NCBI RefSeq assembly: GCF_026914185.1 | Contig: NC_070564.1 | Location: 6,386,001-6,450,000, forward strand | Length of the DNA stretch: 64,000 nucleotides | Origin: Puccinia triticina | Lineage: Eukaryota > Basidiomycota > Pucciniomycetes > Pucciniales > Pucciniaceae | Direction of reading: 5' to 3' | In this document: positions 47,080 through 57,462 of the stretch, in pieces | How positions within the stretch are numbered: position 1 is the stretch's first letter | Layout: the number at the start of each line of letters is the position of its first letter | Notes under the pieces: generated by a model | What the model was told of the DNA's origin: nothing | Seen by the model: only the letters and a program-made list of their open reading frames with translations | The model's database searches: none | Translations under genes and position numbers: made by a program

Positions 47080-48877
47080 ATGAACCACCCTCGCCTGCTC
47101 CAGCTCAGCCGCACCCCACCACGGCCAGCGATCCGCCCCGCCCAGCACACCAGCCTCACCAGCCGAGCCTACTCGGACCAGCAGCACGCCCTGAGTACGC
47201 ACGCCCCTCTCTCACAACCACATAAAGAACTCACAAGAAAGCGCTGACGGACTCCGCTCCCCGGCTCACACAGATCGGCTGCGGGCCAGGCTAAAGAACA
47301 CCAAGACGAACTGGAAGCCCATCCCGCTCTGGATCGGCGCATCCCTCCTCGGAGTCCTCGCCCTCCTCAAGAAACACTCCGGCCAGGACCAGCACCAGCA
47401 AGCCGTCGCCAGCCGCCCACCCCCAGCGCCCGTCAAGATCGAAGGGCCATGGCAGGTCCATGTCCTCGGCGCCCTCCCCCTCAGAACCATCTCCAGACTC
47501 TACGGCCTCATCAATAGCTACACCCTGCCCATCTGGTTCCGCGTCCCGGGCTACAAACTCTATTCTTGGTTTGTCTGTCTGTGGCCTCCCTTCCCTCGGA
47601 CTTTACTCCCTCCCTGCTATCAGCACCATCCAGCACTCACTGTGCGCCGTGATCCAGGATATTCGGCGTCAATCTCGAGGAAGCCGAGGTTGAGGACTTG
47701 AAGGAATACAAATCACTGAACGACTTTTTCATGCGCAAGTTGAAGGCCGACTGTCGCCCGATCGACCCTCATGCCATCCTCACCTCTCCCTCCGACGGCA
47801 AAATCATCAACTTCGGGACGATCGAAGGCAGACGAGTCGGCTCGGTCAAAGGCCTATCGGCAAGCTATTTTCCTCCTTTCTGTCCTGGACATATGGCACA
47901 TTCTAGCTCAATCAGTTCCCCCCCCCCCTTTTCTTTTTCTCGTCATTCTCCAATCTGTGATTGATGGGGTCCCCAATGCCGCCACTTTTATTATTATTAT
48001 TATTATTATTATACAAAGCGTAGTATTCCGTTGATGCATTGTTGCTCGGGCAGAACGAGCGGAAGCAGATAACTGACGGTATCGCAGGGAAGGAGCGGTC
48101 GTCAGAAGAAAGCCAAGTCTCGGACGTGCGCTTTGCGAACATCAACGACATTTCGTACTCGGTGGATGAGCTGATGGGCAGCTCGGAGAAGGCGCAGGAG
48201 GAAGACCAGGTGGCCTCCTCCCCGCCCGTCGGCGCTGGCCCCGGGCTCGCTTCCGCCGTCAAGGTCCACGCCGATATCGTCCGCGGGCAGCTCGAAAACC
48301 TGCCTAGCTCAGGCAACCGCATGTTCTTCTTCGTCGTCTATCTCGCCCCCGGGGACTACCATCGCTTCCATTCCCCCGCCGACTGGAAGGTCGAGCGTCG
48401 GCGTCACTTTGCTGGTCAGCCCGAAACAACACTCCTTCCCCTCCTCACTTTGATTCTAACAGCCATCACTTCCCACTGGTGGCATATGTCCCAACAGGAG
48501 AGCTCTTTTCCGTCTCGCCCTGGATGGCGGGCAAGCTCGCGGATCTGTTCGTGTTGAATGAGCGGGTAGCCTTGCTGGGCAGGTGGCGGCACGGCTTCTT
48601 TTCGATGACCCCGGTCGGCGCAACCAACGTGGGCTCTATCCTCATCAACTTCGACCGCGAGCTGCGGACGAACCGAGTGGACCGGCGCTGCCACGAGGAA
48701 GTGGTCTATGCGGCCACCGGCCTCCTCGACGGACAGATCCTGGCCAAGGGCGCTGAGGTCGGCGCGTTCTCCCTCGGAAGCACCATCGTCCTCGTCTTCG
48801 AGGCCCCCGAACAGTTCCAGTTCTCCGTGAAGAAAGGAGAGCCCGTTCGCGTCGGTCAGGCTATCGGTAACATCTAG
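47080..48877 (+). CDS. PSD1: Phosphatidylserine decarboxylase, mitochondrial type I
   Basis: Five exons (47080-47194, 47274-47568, 47658-47859, 48024-48414, 48498-48877) encode about 460 residues. The N-terminus is Arg/Ser-rich without acidic residues ([20 protein letters not shown]), like a mitochondrial presequence, followed by a membrane helix ([16 protein letters not shown]). Family motifs are [52 protein letters not shown] and, near the C-terminus, [14 protein letters not shown]. The LGST site is where the proenzyme self-cleaves to create the pyruvoyl cofactor on Ser. The enzyme makes phosphatidylethanolamine from phosphatidylserine in the inner membrane. The third intron starts with GC (CTATCG|GCAAGC), a GC-AG intron, and carries an (ATT)n tract. 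Confidence 0.94.
47988..48013. repeat. (ATT)n microsatellite in PSD1 intron 3
   Basis: Eight or so TTA/ATT units lie just before the acceptor ACAAAGCGTAG at 48023, inside the GC-AG intron. Confidence 0.85.
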
Positions 48878-49564
48878 AATCCTCCTCTCTCCCCTTTCTT
48901 GATCGGCGTATCTCCACAAAAACAACAACAACAGCAGCAACAAAAACAAAAACACTTGCCCACTCGATGTCTATGTAGTGACCAGTCTCAAACAAACTTT
49001 CCCGGCACCGTGTCCTGTTCTTCCCCTGAGCATTGCATTTTTTTTCGGCCTTTTTGTTCTTTGTGTTTGCTTGTTCTCTTAGTAGATATTAATATAGAAT
49101 ATACAAATTATGCATAGAGAGAGGGAGGGGAGTATGCCTCGGGCATTCCAACGATAACGTGAGCCGATCAGTGTCTGGCTTCATACACATCCAGCAAATG
49201 CTGATGATTGGCTGAGGCGATATGTGCAACTGCCATGAAACTATAGAGCTGCATCAAAACAAACATCAACTCTTCTAAACACTGGAGGACTTCCCTTTGG
49301 TTCAGAAGACCAGCTAAATGCTGTTTTCTATTTTATATTTTCAAAGAGGAGCAAAAGTGGTTTCTATTCTAAAAAAAAAAAAAAAATAGCATTGAGCTGG
49401 TCTTCTAAACCAAAGGAAAGTCCTCCAGTTGGCCAATCAAGGAGGGCATGTTGTACACCAGGGACAGTCACAGAGAGGTTTGGGTGTTGGTGATACATTT
49501 GTTGGATGACTTTCCCTGTTGGCATTAAGAGAGCTCTAGATGCCCCTTTAAATCCTAAATTATA
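48878..49564. other. PSD1 3' region and repeat flank
   Basis: Starts with the PSD1 3' UTR (CAACAACAGCAGCAACAAAAAC). 49281-49310 (CTGGAGGACTTCCCTTTGG) recurs inverted at 49413-49437, and the stretch GGCATTAAGAGAGCTCTAGATGCCCC at 49521-49546 recurs directly at 51480-51505 on the other side of the giant palindrome. Confidence 0.6.
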
Positions 49565-51378
49565 GGGAGTTGAAAAATCAACTCCCAAGAATTAATAAAT
49601 CGACTCCCAAAAGTCGTCCACGTCGCGCGGACCGTCTGGGGACGTCCCACCTGGGTCCTCGGGACCTCGCGCGGCCCCAAAAGCATTGTGGGAGTCGATT
49701 AATTAATTCCCCTCTTGAGAATGGGAGTCGATATATTAATTTAACAAAAAATGATGGAATATACAAAAAAAATTATATCTTGTCACTGTTGTACCCAAAC
49801 ACCCTAAAACTTTTACAGCAATCTAAATACACTCTTTAGAGAATATTGTGAGCTTCACGGCATTATTACTCCTCAGGGATAACCTGTGTAGCCGGGGGCG
49901 GATTGGGCGGATTTCCTACTAAGGCAAACCCCCAAAACCTTATCTACGGTGCTCCAAACAGCCCCAAATTCTTTCTGCTATAAGAATAAACTCTTTGAAA
50001 CATATGGTAATCTTCACGGCATTAGCCCTCCACAGGGAGACCCTGTGTAGCCGGGAGGCGGATTTGGCGGATTTCCTACTAAGGCAAACCCCCAAAACCT
50101 TATCTATGGTGCTCCAAACGGCCCCAAGTTTTTTCTTCTATAAGAATAAACTCTTCAAGACATATGTTAAGCTTCACGGCATTAGAAATCCTCAGGGAGA
50201 CCCTGTGTAGCCGGGGGGCGTATTTGGCGGATTTCCTACTAAGGCAAACCCCCAAAACCTTATCTGTGGTGCTCCAAACAGCCCCAAATTTTTTCTGCTA
50301 TAAGAATACACTCCCTAGAAAACATGATAAGATCCAATGAGGTATTACACATCAGGCACACCTTCTATCAACCGTGGTGTAGCGTAGCGCAGCGCAAATG
50401 TGCTATTTTTTAGCGTAGCATTAGTGCAAATGCGTGTATCTGCGCTAAAACTAAACTAAAAGCTGAAATAGCTTTGCACCATGTGCGCGTAGCTTTAGCG
50501 CAGATGCGCGTGATTGCACTAACGCTACGCTAAAAAATAGTGTGTTTGCGCTGCGCTATGCTACACCACGGTTGATAGAAGGTGTGCCTGATGTGTAATA
50601 CCTCCTTGGAGCCTATAATGTTTTCTAGAGAGTGTATTTTTATAGCATAAAAAATTTGGGGCTGTTTGGAGCACCATAGATAAGGTTTCGGGGGTTTGCC
50701 TTAGTAGGAAATCCGCCAAATACGCCCCCCGGCTACACAGGGTCTCCCTGAGGATTTCTAATGCCGTGAAGCTTAACATATGTCTTAAAGAGTTTATTCT
50801 TTTAGCAGAAAAAATTTGGGGCCATTTGGAGCACCGTAGATAAGGTTTCGGCGGTTTGCCCTAGTAGGAAATCCGCCAAATCCGCCTCCCGGCTACACAG
50901 GGTCTCCCTGTGGAGGGCTAATGCCGTGAAGATTACCATATGTTTCAAAGAGTTTATTCTTATAGCAGAAAAAATTTAGGGCTGTTTGGAGCACTGTAGA
51001 TAAGGTTTTGGCGGTTTGCCTTAGTAGGAAATCCGCCAAATCCGCCCCCGGCTACACAGGTTATCCCTGAGGATTAATAATGCTGTGAAGCTCACAATAT
51101 CCTCTAAAGAGTTTATTTAGATTTCTGTAAAATTTTTAGGGTGTTTGGGTACAACAGTGACAAGATATAAATTTTTTTGTATATTCCGTCATTTTTTGTT
51201 AAATTAATATATCAACTCCCATTCTCGAGAGGGGAATTAATTAATCGACTCCCAAAATGCTTTTGGGGCCGCGCGAGGTCCCGAGGACCCAGGGGGGACG
51301 TCCTCAGACGGTCCGCGCAACGTAAACGACTTTTGGGAGTCGATTTATTAACTCTTGGGAGTCGATTTTTCAACTCCC
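49565..51378. mobile_element. 1.8-kb foldback element (giant palindrome)
   Basis: The two halves are inverted copies along nearly their whole length, meeting near 50470. Both ends read GGGAGTTGAAAAATC. AAATTATA (49557-49564) and AAATTACA (51379-51386) flank it, an 8-bp duplication with one mismatch. Each arm has an outer block of about 290 bp and three tandem 160-bp units, each with CTTCACGGCATTA, TGTGTAGCCGGG and AGGCAAACCCCCAAAACC. The centre is a GCGTAGC/GCTACGC palindrome. No protein is encoded; it is probably a non-autonomous foldback transposon. Confidence 0.82.
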
Positions 51379-51540
51379 AAATTACAACACCTGCCAAAAC
51401 CACAATGAACACAATGAACCACAGGCTTATGAAAATACTGTCCTTTTTTTGCTGAAAATTACAAATGGAGGACTTCCCTTTGGCATTTAGAGAGCTCTAG
51501 ATGCCCCTCTAATTCCACACATGGAGCAAAAAACTACAGG

Positions 51541-52010
51541 CAACAGTGGGCCTTTACTATACTGTACTATAACCAGGCCCTTCCAGTAGAGTATAGATGT
51601 TTTTATCATCTCTGTTACTTGACTGGTTATAGTAAAGGAATTTTTTCCAATGGGCTGATGTAGTAGAGAGCCCTATTAAACATGTTTCAACCCTAGTTAT
51701 TTCAATAACCAGGAGTAAAAGCAGGTTTAAATGTACTTTTACCCCTGCTTATTGAAATACAAAGGGGCAAAACTAGGTGCAAATGTCATTTTTGTGGTTA
51801 TAATAAGCATTTTGTAAGCTTCCATCAACAAAACAAAACAAATCACTTTAACTGATACTGTACCTGTATAAAAAAATTAAAAAATCAAATATGTGTTATA
51901 GTAAAGAAAAATTCCTTACTGATTGGAGAGCTATCTGTTATAGTATTGAGCCAAAAACATCTACTATATCTTTACTTTACCAATAACTGTAAAGTAAAGG
52001 CCCATTGTTG
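51541..52010. mobile_element. MITE, 470 bp, CAACARTGGGCC ends, 7-bp TSD
   Basis: Ends are CAACAGTGGGCCTTTACT and the inverse of CAACAATGGGCCTTTACT, 18 bp with one mismatch. CTACAGG lies on both sides (51534-51540 and 52011-52017), a perfect 7-bp duplication. The interior is AT-rich and non-coding. Like the hAT transposon at 18567, it starts CAACA and makes a 7-bp duplication. Confidence 0.88.
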
Positions 52011-52414
52011 CTACAGGCTTAGGAAAACATCTTCCTTTATCCTGGAAATTAAGAGTTTGGTTATGTAAATTGAGATCTGGGAGGTTCCCAGACTCAACGG
52101 GAAGTCCTCCAGTTTGGGTGTGTGAATTGAGATCTGGGAGGCTACCAGACTGGGTGACTTCTTGTCAAGATCTGAGGGCCTCCCAGAAGTGATCTGGACT
52201 CAGAGCCCCAAAAGCTAGTTTTCCCTGTGGAAATCTAGACTTTTTGGGTCATGAAGGACTTCCTGTTGACTTTTATGGTGTTCAAAGTTGGTTTGCATAA
52301 TTTTATGCATGCATAAATCATAAAATCATAAGAATATTTTGGTGAGGAAATTTTGTATTACATAATCAGACAGTCATATCTCCTGCAAAAAAGATTTCAT
52401 GATTTTATGATTTA

Positions 52415-53268
52415 GAGCATCCACCCTTGTTGCGGTAAATCTTTAGGTAGCCAGCAAGTCCTGCGAGGCTTGGTTGCTTAGCTAAAGAAAAAACCCACCC
52501 TCATTGCTAGGTAGCCGCTTGGTAGGCTAAGCCTCCACAGATTTAGATAAAGACACCGCCGCCACCCTTGTGTCTACTTAAATATGTATGTATGTATTTA
52601 AGCAACACAACACAGCCCACATATTCGGAAATAGGACAACCCAATGACCGGTTGTGCTATTGGATGACTGGTCATCCTATTGATCATCTTATAGACACGT
52701 CATCATATTGATGTCCGGTCGTCCTATCCAATGACCGGTCCATTGATGTCCAGACATCCCATTGATGACCGGTCTATTGATGTCCAGACATCCCATTGAT
52801 GACCGGTCTATCAATGTCCGGCCATCCCATCATTGACCAATTGATCAATGACCCATCCCATTGATGACCAGTCTATCAATGTCCAGCAATCCTATCATTA
52901 ACCTGTTGAACAATGACCGGTCTATTGATGTCCCGCCATCCTATCATTGACCGGTTGATCAAGGACCGGTCAATCAAATTTTTTTATTATTGCTTATGTT
53001 TTTGTTGGTGGGGGGTGGGGGGTAGAGAGGGGTTGGTACTATATATGTTTTGTACACGCGGTATGTACTTGTGTTTAGCATTGGGAGGCTCATCAATTTT
53101 TTCCTTACAGAGGCTCTGTAGCCGTTGGTAAATCTAGCAAGCCTTAAAGATTTACCAAACAACTATTTAGCTAAAGAGCCCTAAAGAGGGCACGGGGGTA
53201 GAAAATTGCTTACATACTTGGTAAATATGCCTTACCGAGCGGGTTTACAGAGACGGTGGTGGATGCTC
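52415..53268. mobile_element. PIF/Harbinger-like non-autonomous element, 854 bp
   Basis: Ends are GAGCATCCACC and GGTGGATGCTC, an 11-bp perfect inverted repeat, with TTA directly outside both (52412-52414 and 53269-53271). A 3-bp TTA duplication is typical of PIF/Harbinger. Inside is a minisatellite (52640-52980). No transposase frame is present. Confidence 0.85.
52640..52980. repeat. Minisatellite, about 34-bp units (GACCGGTC..GATGTCC)
   Basis: About ten degenerate units alternate GACCGGTCTATTGATGTCC with AGACATCCCATTGAT. GACCGGTC is itself palindromic. The array lies wholly inside the Harbinger-like element. Confidence 0.85.
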
Positions 53269-53310
53269 TTATGCATGCATAAAATTATGCAAACCAACTT
53301 TGAACACCAT

Positions 53311-54513
53311 ATTTGAATAGATACATTTTGCAGGGGAATCTGGAATCTTGAACTCTGGATCACTTTGGGGAGTTTTGGGGACCAAGATTTCACTGTGAAA
53401 TCTGAAATCTGGTTCAGATCTGGATTTCCAGATTGATGGGAAGTCCTCCATATCCACCACTGCAAGGTTCCCAGATGTGACGGGCGGGGAAGTCCGCTCC
53501 GGTCCAGATTGCAAGTGGATTCCAGTAGCCACGACTCTTGTTGTGAGTTCAAGCGGAGCCAACTTACACCCTCCCACCTGGTTCTCCATTCCACTCTTTC
53601 CTTATCTCCCCCTCATCCTATCTCTAGCCAGATAGCTTTCTCGGCCCATGTATGCACCCCATCGTCCTTTTCCTTGGATCCCGAGCTATCTGTTTGAGAG
53701 ATCCTACTGTTTTACTGTCCTTCTAACCCCAAGTCAACCTCGCTTACAGGTTGAGTATCTTCACATACATATTTCCAAAGTTGATCTGACTGGTGAATTT
53801 TTGATGTTACCTTCCGCCCTGCTAGAGGAAAAATGTTTGGATGTTGCACTGGAACAGCAGATGAAAGGCCACTTTCCATCTAGTAGAACACCTAGGCGTG
53901 TGTCAAACAGAAACCAAGCTAAGGAATGAGAGGGAAAACTATCAGAATTTGTCGGGCTAATGTCGATGGAAGTTGTGCTTGGACGTGTAAGTAGTCTTTG
54001 CTTGCTGGTGCACCCGCCGCAGCGGGAGAACTGTGTCAAGTCGGGAAGGCTAATATTAACCACGTTGGATGTCTGAAGATTAAAAACAAATTAACTGATG
54101 CATGAAATGCCAAAAGGGATTAAATCTGTACTTATTAAAATAAATTAGATAATTTAGCATATCATAATACATCGAATGTCACTATACTATGTTAACTGGT
54201 ACACATATTAACAAAATGGATGGATGGAAAAAATGAGAATATACGGGTTTCGATATAACTACATTGGAATTACGAGTGGTGGACAAGACTAATTTTACGA
54301 GCAGGTGGTCAATGGCCAATTTTCGAATTGGATATCCTATTCAACCCTTGCAATGCAATTACATTGAAGCGAAGGCGTTGAGCTTTCCTTGGCGGCATTA
54401 ATTTCCTTGAAGATGTTGAGTATTTCCGTCATGTCTGTGGGGTCAGACGACGCATATGCTGGTAAACTATATGGTTTACATTGGCAGCTCAGAATTTGTA
54501 TCGGGCTCTGCAT
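53311..54513. other. Intergenic, no accepted gene
   Basis: The first part has GGGAAGTCCTCCA words shared with 49281-49437 and 52098-52113, so it is repeat-derived. Frames at 53648-53929 and 53761-54063 overlap on opposite strands and have no motifs. 54060-54510 is AT-rich and includes the 3' flank of the arrestin-like gene. Confidence 0.5.
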
Positions 54514-57462
54514 TCATTTTGCCAAAAGAAAACGAGTTGGGGTCAGTCCTAATAGTAGAACTACAAGCAAATGGAAGACAGACGCAAAGGGTCTAATAAT
54601 CTGAAATAAAATGCTCACAGATAGGATAATGTCATATTTCTTACGACGACCTCGTTTATCCAATGCTAGATCGTCCCCGCGCTCGACCCTCATACGAAGT
54701 CTCAGATAGTGTTTGACTACGATCGGACTTCTAGAATGTTGACAAGTGAAGTTCAACCCTTTTGGATGCTTTTCTAGGCTCTTATCTCCGTCTGGAGTTT
54801 TGGAGGAGGAATGACATCGCGGAAGCCTCAGATCAAATCTAAGATTCCACGGACCGGATTGGTCGGACCAGCTCGACAGTTCTGAAATCGCATCGGCTTT
54901 CGGTGTGTTTGATGATCCATTTCCATTCGGTCTCCGAGTCGTCGGGTTCGCTTGGATGTACGGAAGCAGCGGCGATTTGCTGACAAACAAATCGTCCGCT
55001 GAGATTATTGGCAGCAATGGAACATCGCTCGCCCGTAATTTTGAAGCAGCAAATTTATCCTCGGCTTCTTTTTTGATGATGACTATCGGCGAAGTTTGCT
55101 CTAGTTTGACGAGGTTGAAAGATTGGCTATCGCAATGCCTCAAGTACTGTTTCTCGTGATCCATAAAGTATTGGGTCTGTTTGAATAAGTTGGATGAGTG
55201 GATTTGCCACATAAATGCATCACAGAAGATAAAGAAAAGCAAAAACACGCACCTTCTCTTCAATGTCCGCTTGGAACTTGTAAATTTTCATGCGCGAGAG
55301 AGGATTGAATTGGATTTCGAATCCAATCTTTCCGCCGACCAAGAATTTCCTGCTATCCATTCGAATTTGATAGTAAAGCTGGTCCTCCCATGTTCGTTCA
55401 ATGTTGACACCACTATAGCTACTATAGACTTCGTTGACCGCATCTTCTTCTCCGGAAAGTTGAGCTCGGTAGGAAGGGTTCAAACTCGGACTGCCGGCCA
55501 ATGGGTCTACCAGATCGATTGGGATTTGCTGATGAGTGGCAAGCAAAGTTGAATCTTGTACGTCTTGGTACGCCAGTCGTGCTTCCAAAGAGTAAGAAAT
55601 AGATCCATGTTTACAAGTCATGCTGGGAGGGAGATGGTTGGGAACTGGGACGACAACAGGATACTTATAAACTCCGGGCTTCAAGAAAGTCGCTTTCGGT
55701 AAATCGGGAACATTTATGATACTCGAAGAGTGAGAAACTCCAAAGGGGTCTTCGCTTACGAACGAATCCCTTTTGGCGCTCGTTTGTTCATCGGAAGCGG
55801 CAATCGGAAAAGAGCATGCTTCCTTGGCCTCGCTCTTGTTTTTCTTAGGATCCGCTTTCTTCAAGGTGTTGTTGACCTTGCTTGATGGGGAGCTACGCCT
55901 CCTGGAACTCGATCGACCCCATCCAAATCTTTGTAATCCAAATGAATTTGAGTTTGAGCGCGCCAAATCTGACCCAGTCTTAGCATCGCCATTGTACTTA
56001 TACACCTCTTTTGATGGTTGACCTATGGTCGAATGCGGTCGGCAAGGTCGGGCAGATTCGCCAGAGGGAATGCCACTTTTTCTGGAGGCGATGGAAGTAG
56101 TAGTCTTTCGGAGATTGAGCGAGTTGGAGAGCGAAGAGGATCTCTTCAATTTGAAAGCACCCATGAATTGAGCGATGCTATTCTTGAAGGACGTTGAGTT
56201 TCGACTCCGCTCGTTGCTTTGGAGCCTATTCTTGGACGGGGGTTTGATACTCAAATCAGCAGCCCCCGGAGAGTCTTTTCCAACGGCTTCTGGTGAGAGT
56301 GGGGCGTGATAATGGGCTTCATAAGAGGGCGATTTCGATTGCTCGTTGGAGATGAAGCCCTCCTCCGACAATAAGTTGTACTGGTTGGCCAACATGTCGT
56401 GAAAAACTGAGTCTTGATACATTGGGTACAAATCTTCAGGCTCTTGAATTTTGTTGACCATGACGAAACTACTGCGCTCAGTGGGACTGCCTGTCTGCGT
56501 ATCTGCCTCTAAAGGAATCGTTGTGCGTTTGTCCAACGAGCTGGCGCTACGACTTCGACGATGAAAATAGTGCGAAACGCTCGCGCTTAGTAATAACGAG
56601 CTTCTCGGGTTACTGGCACTGCGCGGTCGCCTTCCGCGCTCCAGTTCTAGTGGCTGTACTGAATTCTCAAATGTGAGGGCAGATATTTTTGCATTGCAAT
56701 GGCTAATAGATGTACCGGATAAAGCTTGATCCATACGGTTTGGGGTCCCAGTTCCTCGGCCATAATCCAGTTCATTGTTTTCTGTTTGGCTCAGGTGAAC
56801 TGAAAATAGTGAGTGACCACGACTCGAGCTGGGGTTCAATGAAGCGCTGGAATCCGATTTGTAAGGGGGAGCCCGGGGATATGTTTCGGCTGAGATCAGA
56901 CTTGCATCCGTGATGGTATATTCTTCGGCGATAAGGATTGTGCTGTTGCCGGACGGAGCCAAGGCAGCGGAATCTGGCCCGGTGGTGTGAGTGCTGCCCG
57001 AAAATTTAATTGAAAGCCGGCTGAGATTGATGGCCTGTGAGACATGAAGTACCACAAAGCCACGGATCATTGAAGTCTTTCCTGAGCTCAACTCGACCAT
57101 AGGTGGAAAGCTTTCTTCGCCTTCCCCGGGAAGCTGAACGGGCACGTCGGCAGGGCACAGATTAGAAAACTGACTGGTGGAACTGCTCAATCTTGGTCGC
57201 TGTTTTATCAGGTTGATCAGATTTGAACCAGCAGTACCAGTACCAGACGATGTCCGTATGCTGTCGACATCATTTCGAGGCTCTGCAACTGCCTCATTGG
57301 GAGAGGCACCTTGTGCGAAGTACAATTGACTGATTTAGTGACGGTAGCACACAGCGGACCCTCATACATATCGTGGAGGTTGTGAGAGAGAGACAGCAAG
57401 AAAATAGCCTTACCGGGTAAGATTAGACAGGGTTCAGTCAGATGTATCTGAAGCTCTGCCAT
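54514..57462 (-). CDS. Alpha-arrestin-like protein
   Basis: Exons 57462-57414, 57309-55253 and 55176 onward encode about 920 residues. MAELQIHLTEPCLILPG is the first arrestin strand; GKTSMIRGFVVLHVSQAINL with LSRLSIKFSGS completes the Arrestin_N sheet. A Ser/Arg-rich, probably phosphorylated insertion of about 400 residues follows. Arrestin_C begins at LKPGVYKYPVVVPVPNHLPP with SMTCKHGSISYSLEARL. Alpha-arrestins bring the ubiquitin ligase Rsp5/Nedd4 to membrane transporters to trigger endocytosis. I see no clear PPxY Rsp5-binding motif. The C-terminus is unsure: a GTGAGC donor at 54618 could start an intron reaching TTGTAG and a quick stop; read straight through, the frame ends at 54514 after a hydrophobic tail. 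Confidence 0.8.

Larger units (their letters stand above)
52275..53310. repeat. Perfect 42-bp inverted repeat around the Harbinger-like MITE
   Basis: 52275-52316 (ATGGTGTTCAAAGTTGG... to TGCATGCATAA) and 53269-53310 are exact reverse complements. The Harbinger-like element lies between, its right end abutting the right arm. Related words (TTTATGGTGTTCAAA) recur at 59640-59660. Confidence 0.85.

Noticed and set aside
45966..47225. Plus-strand open frame of 419 codons
   Set aside because: It is the antisense shadow of IPK1, whose motifs (DLDLK, EIKPK junction) and splice phases are clear on the minus strand.
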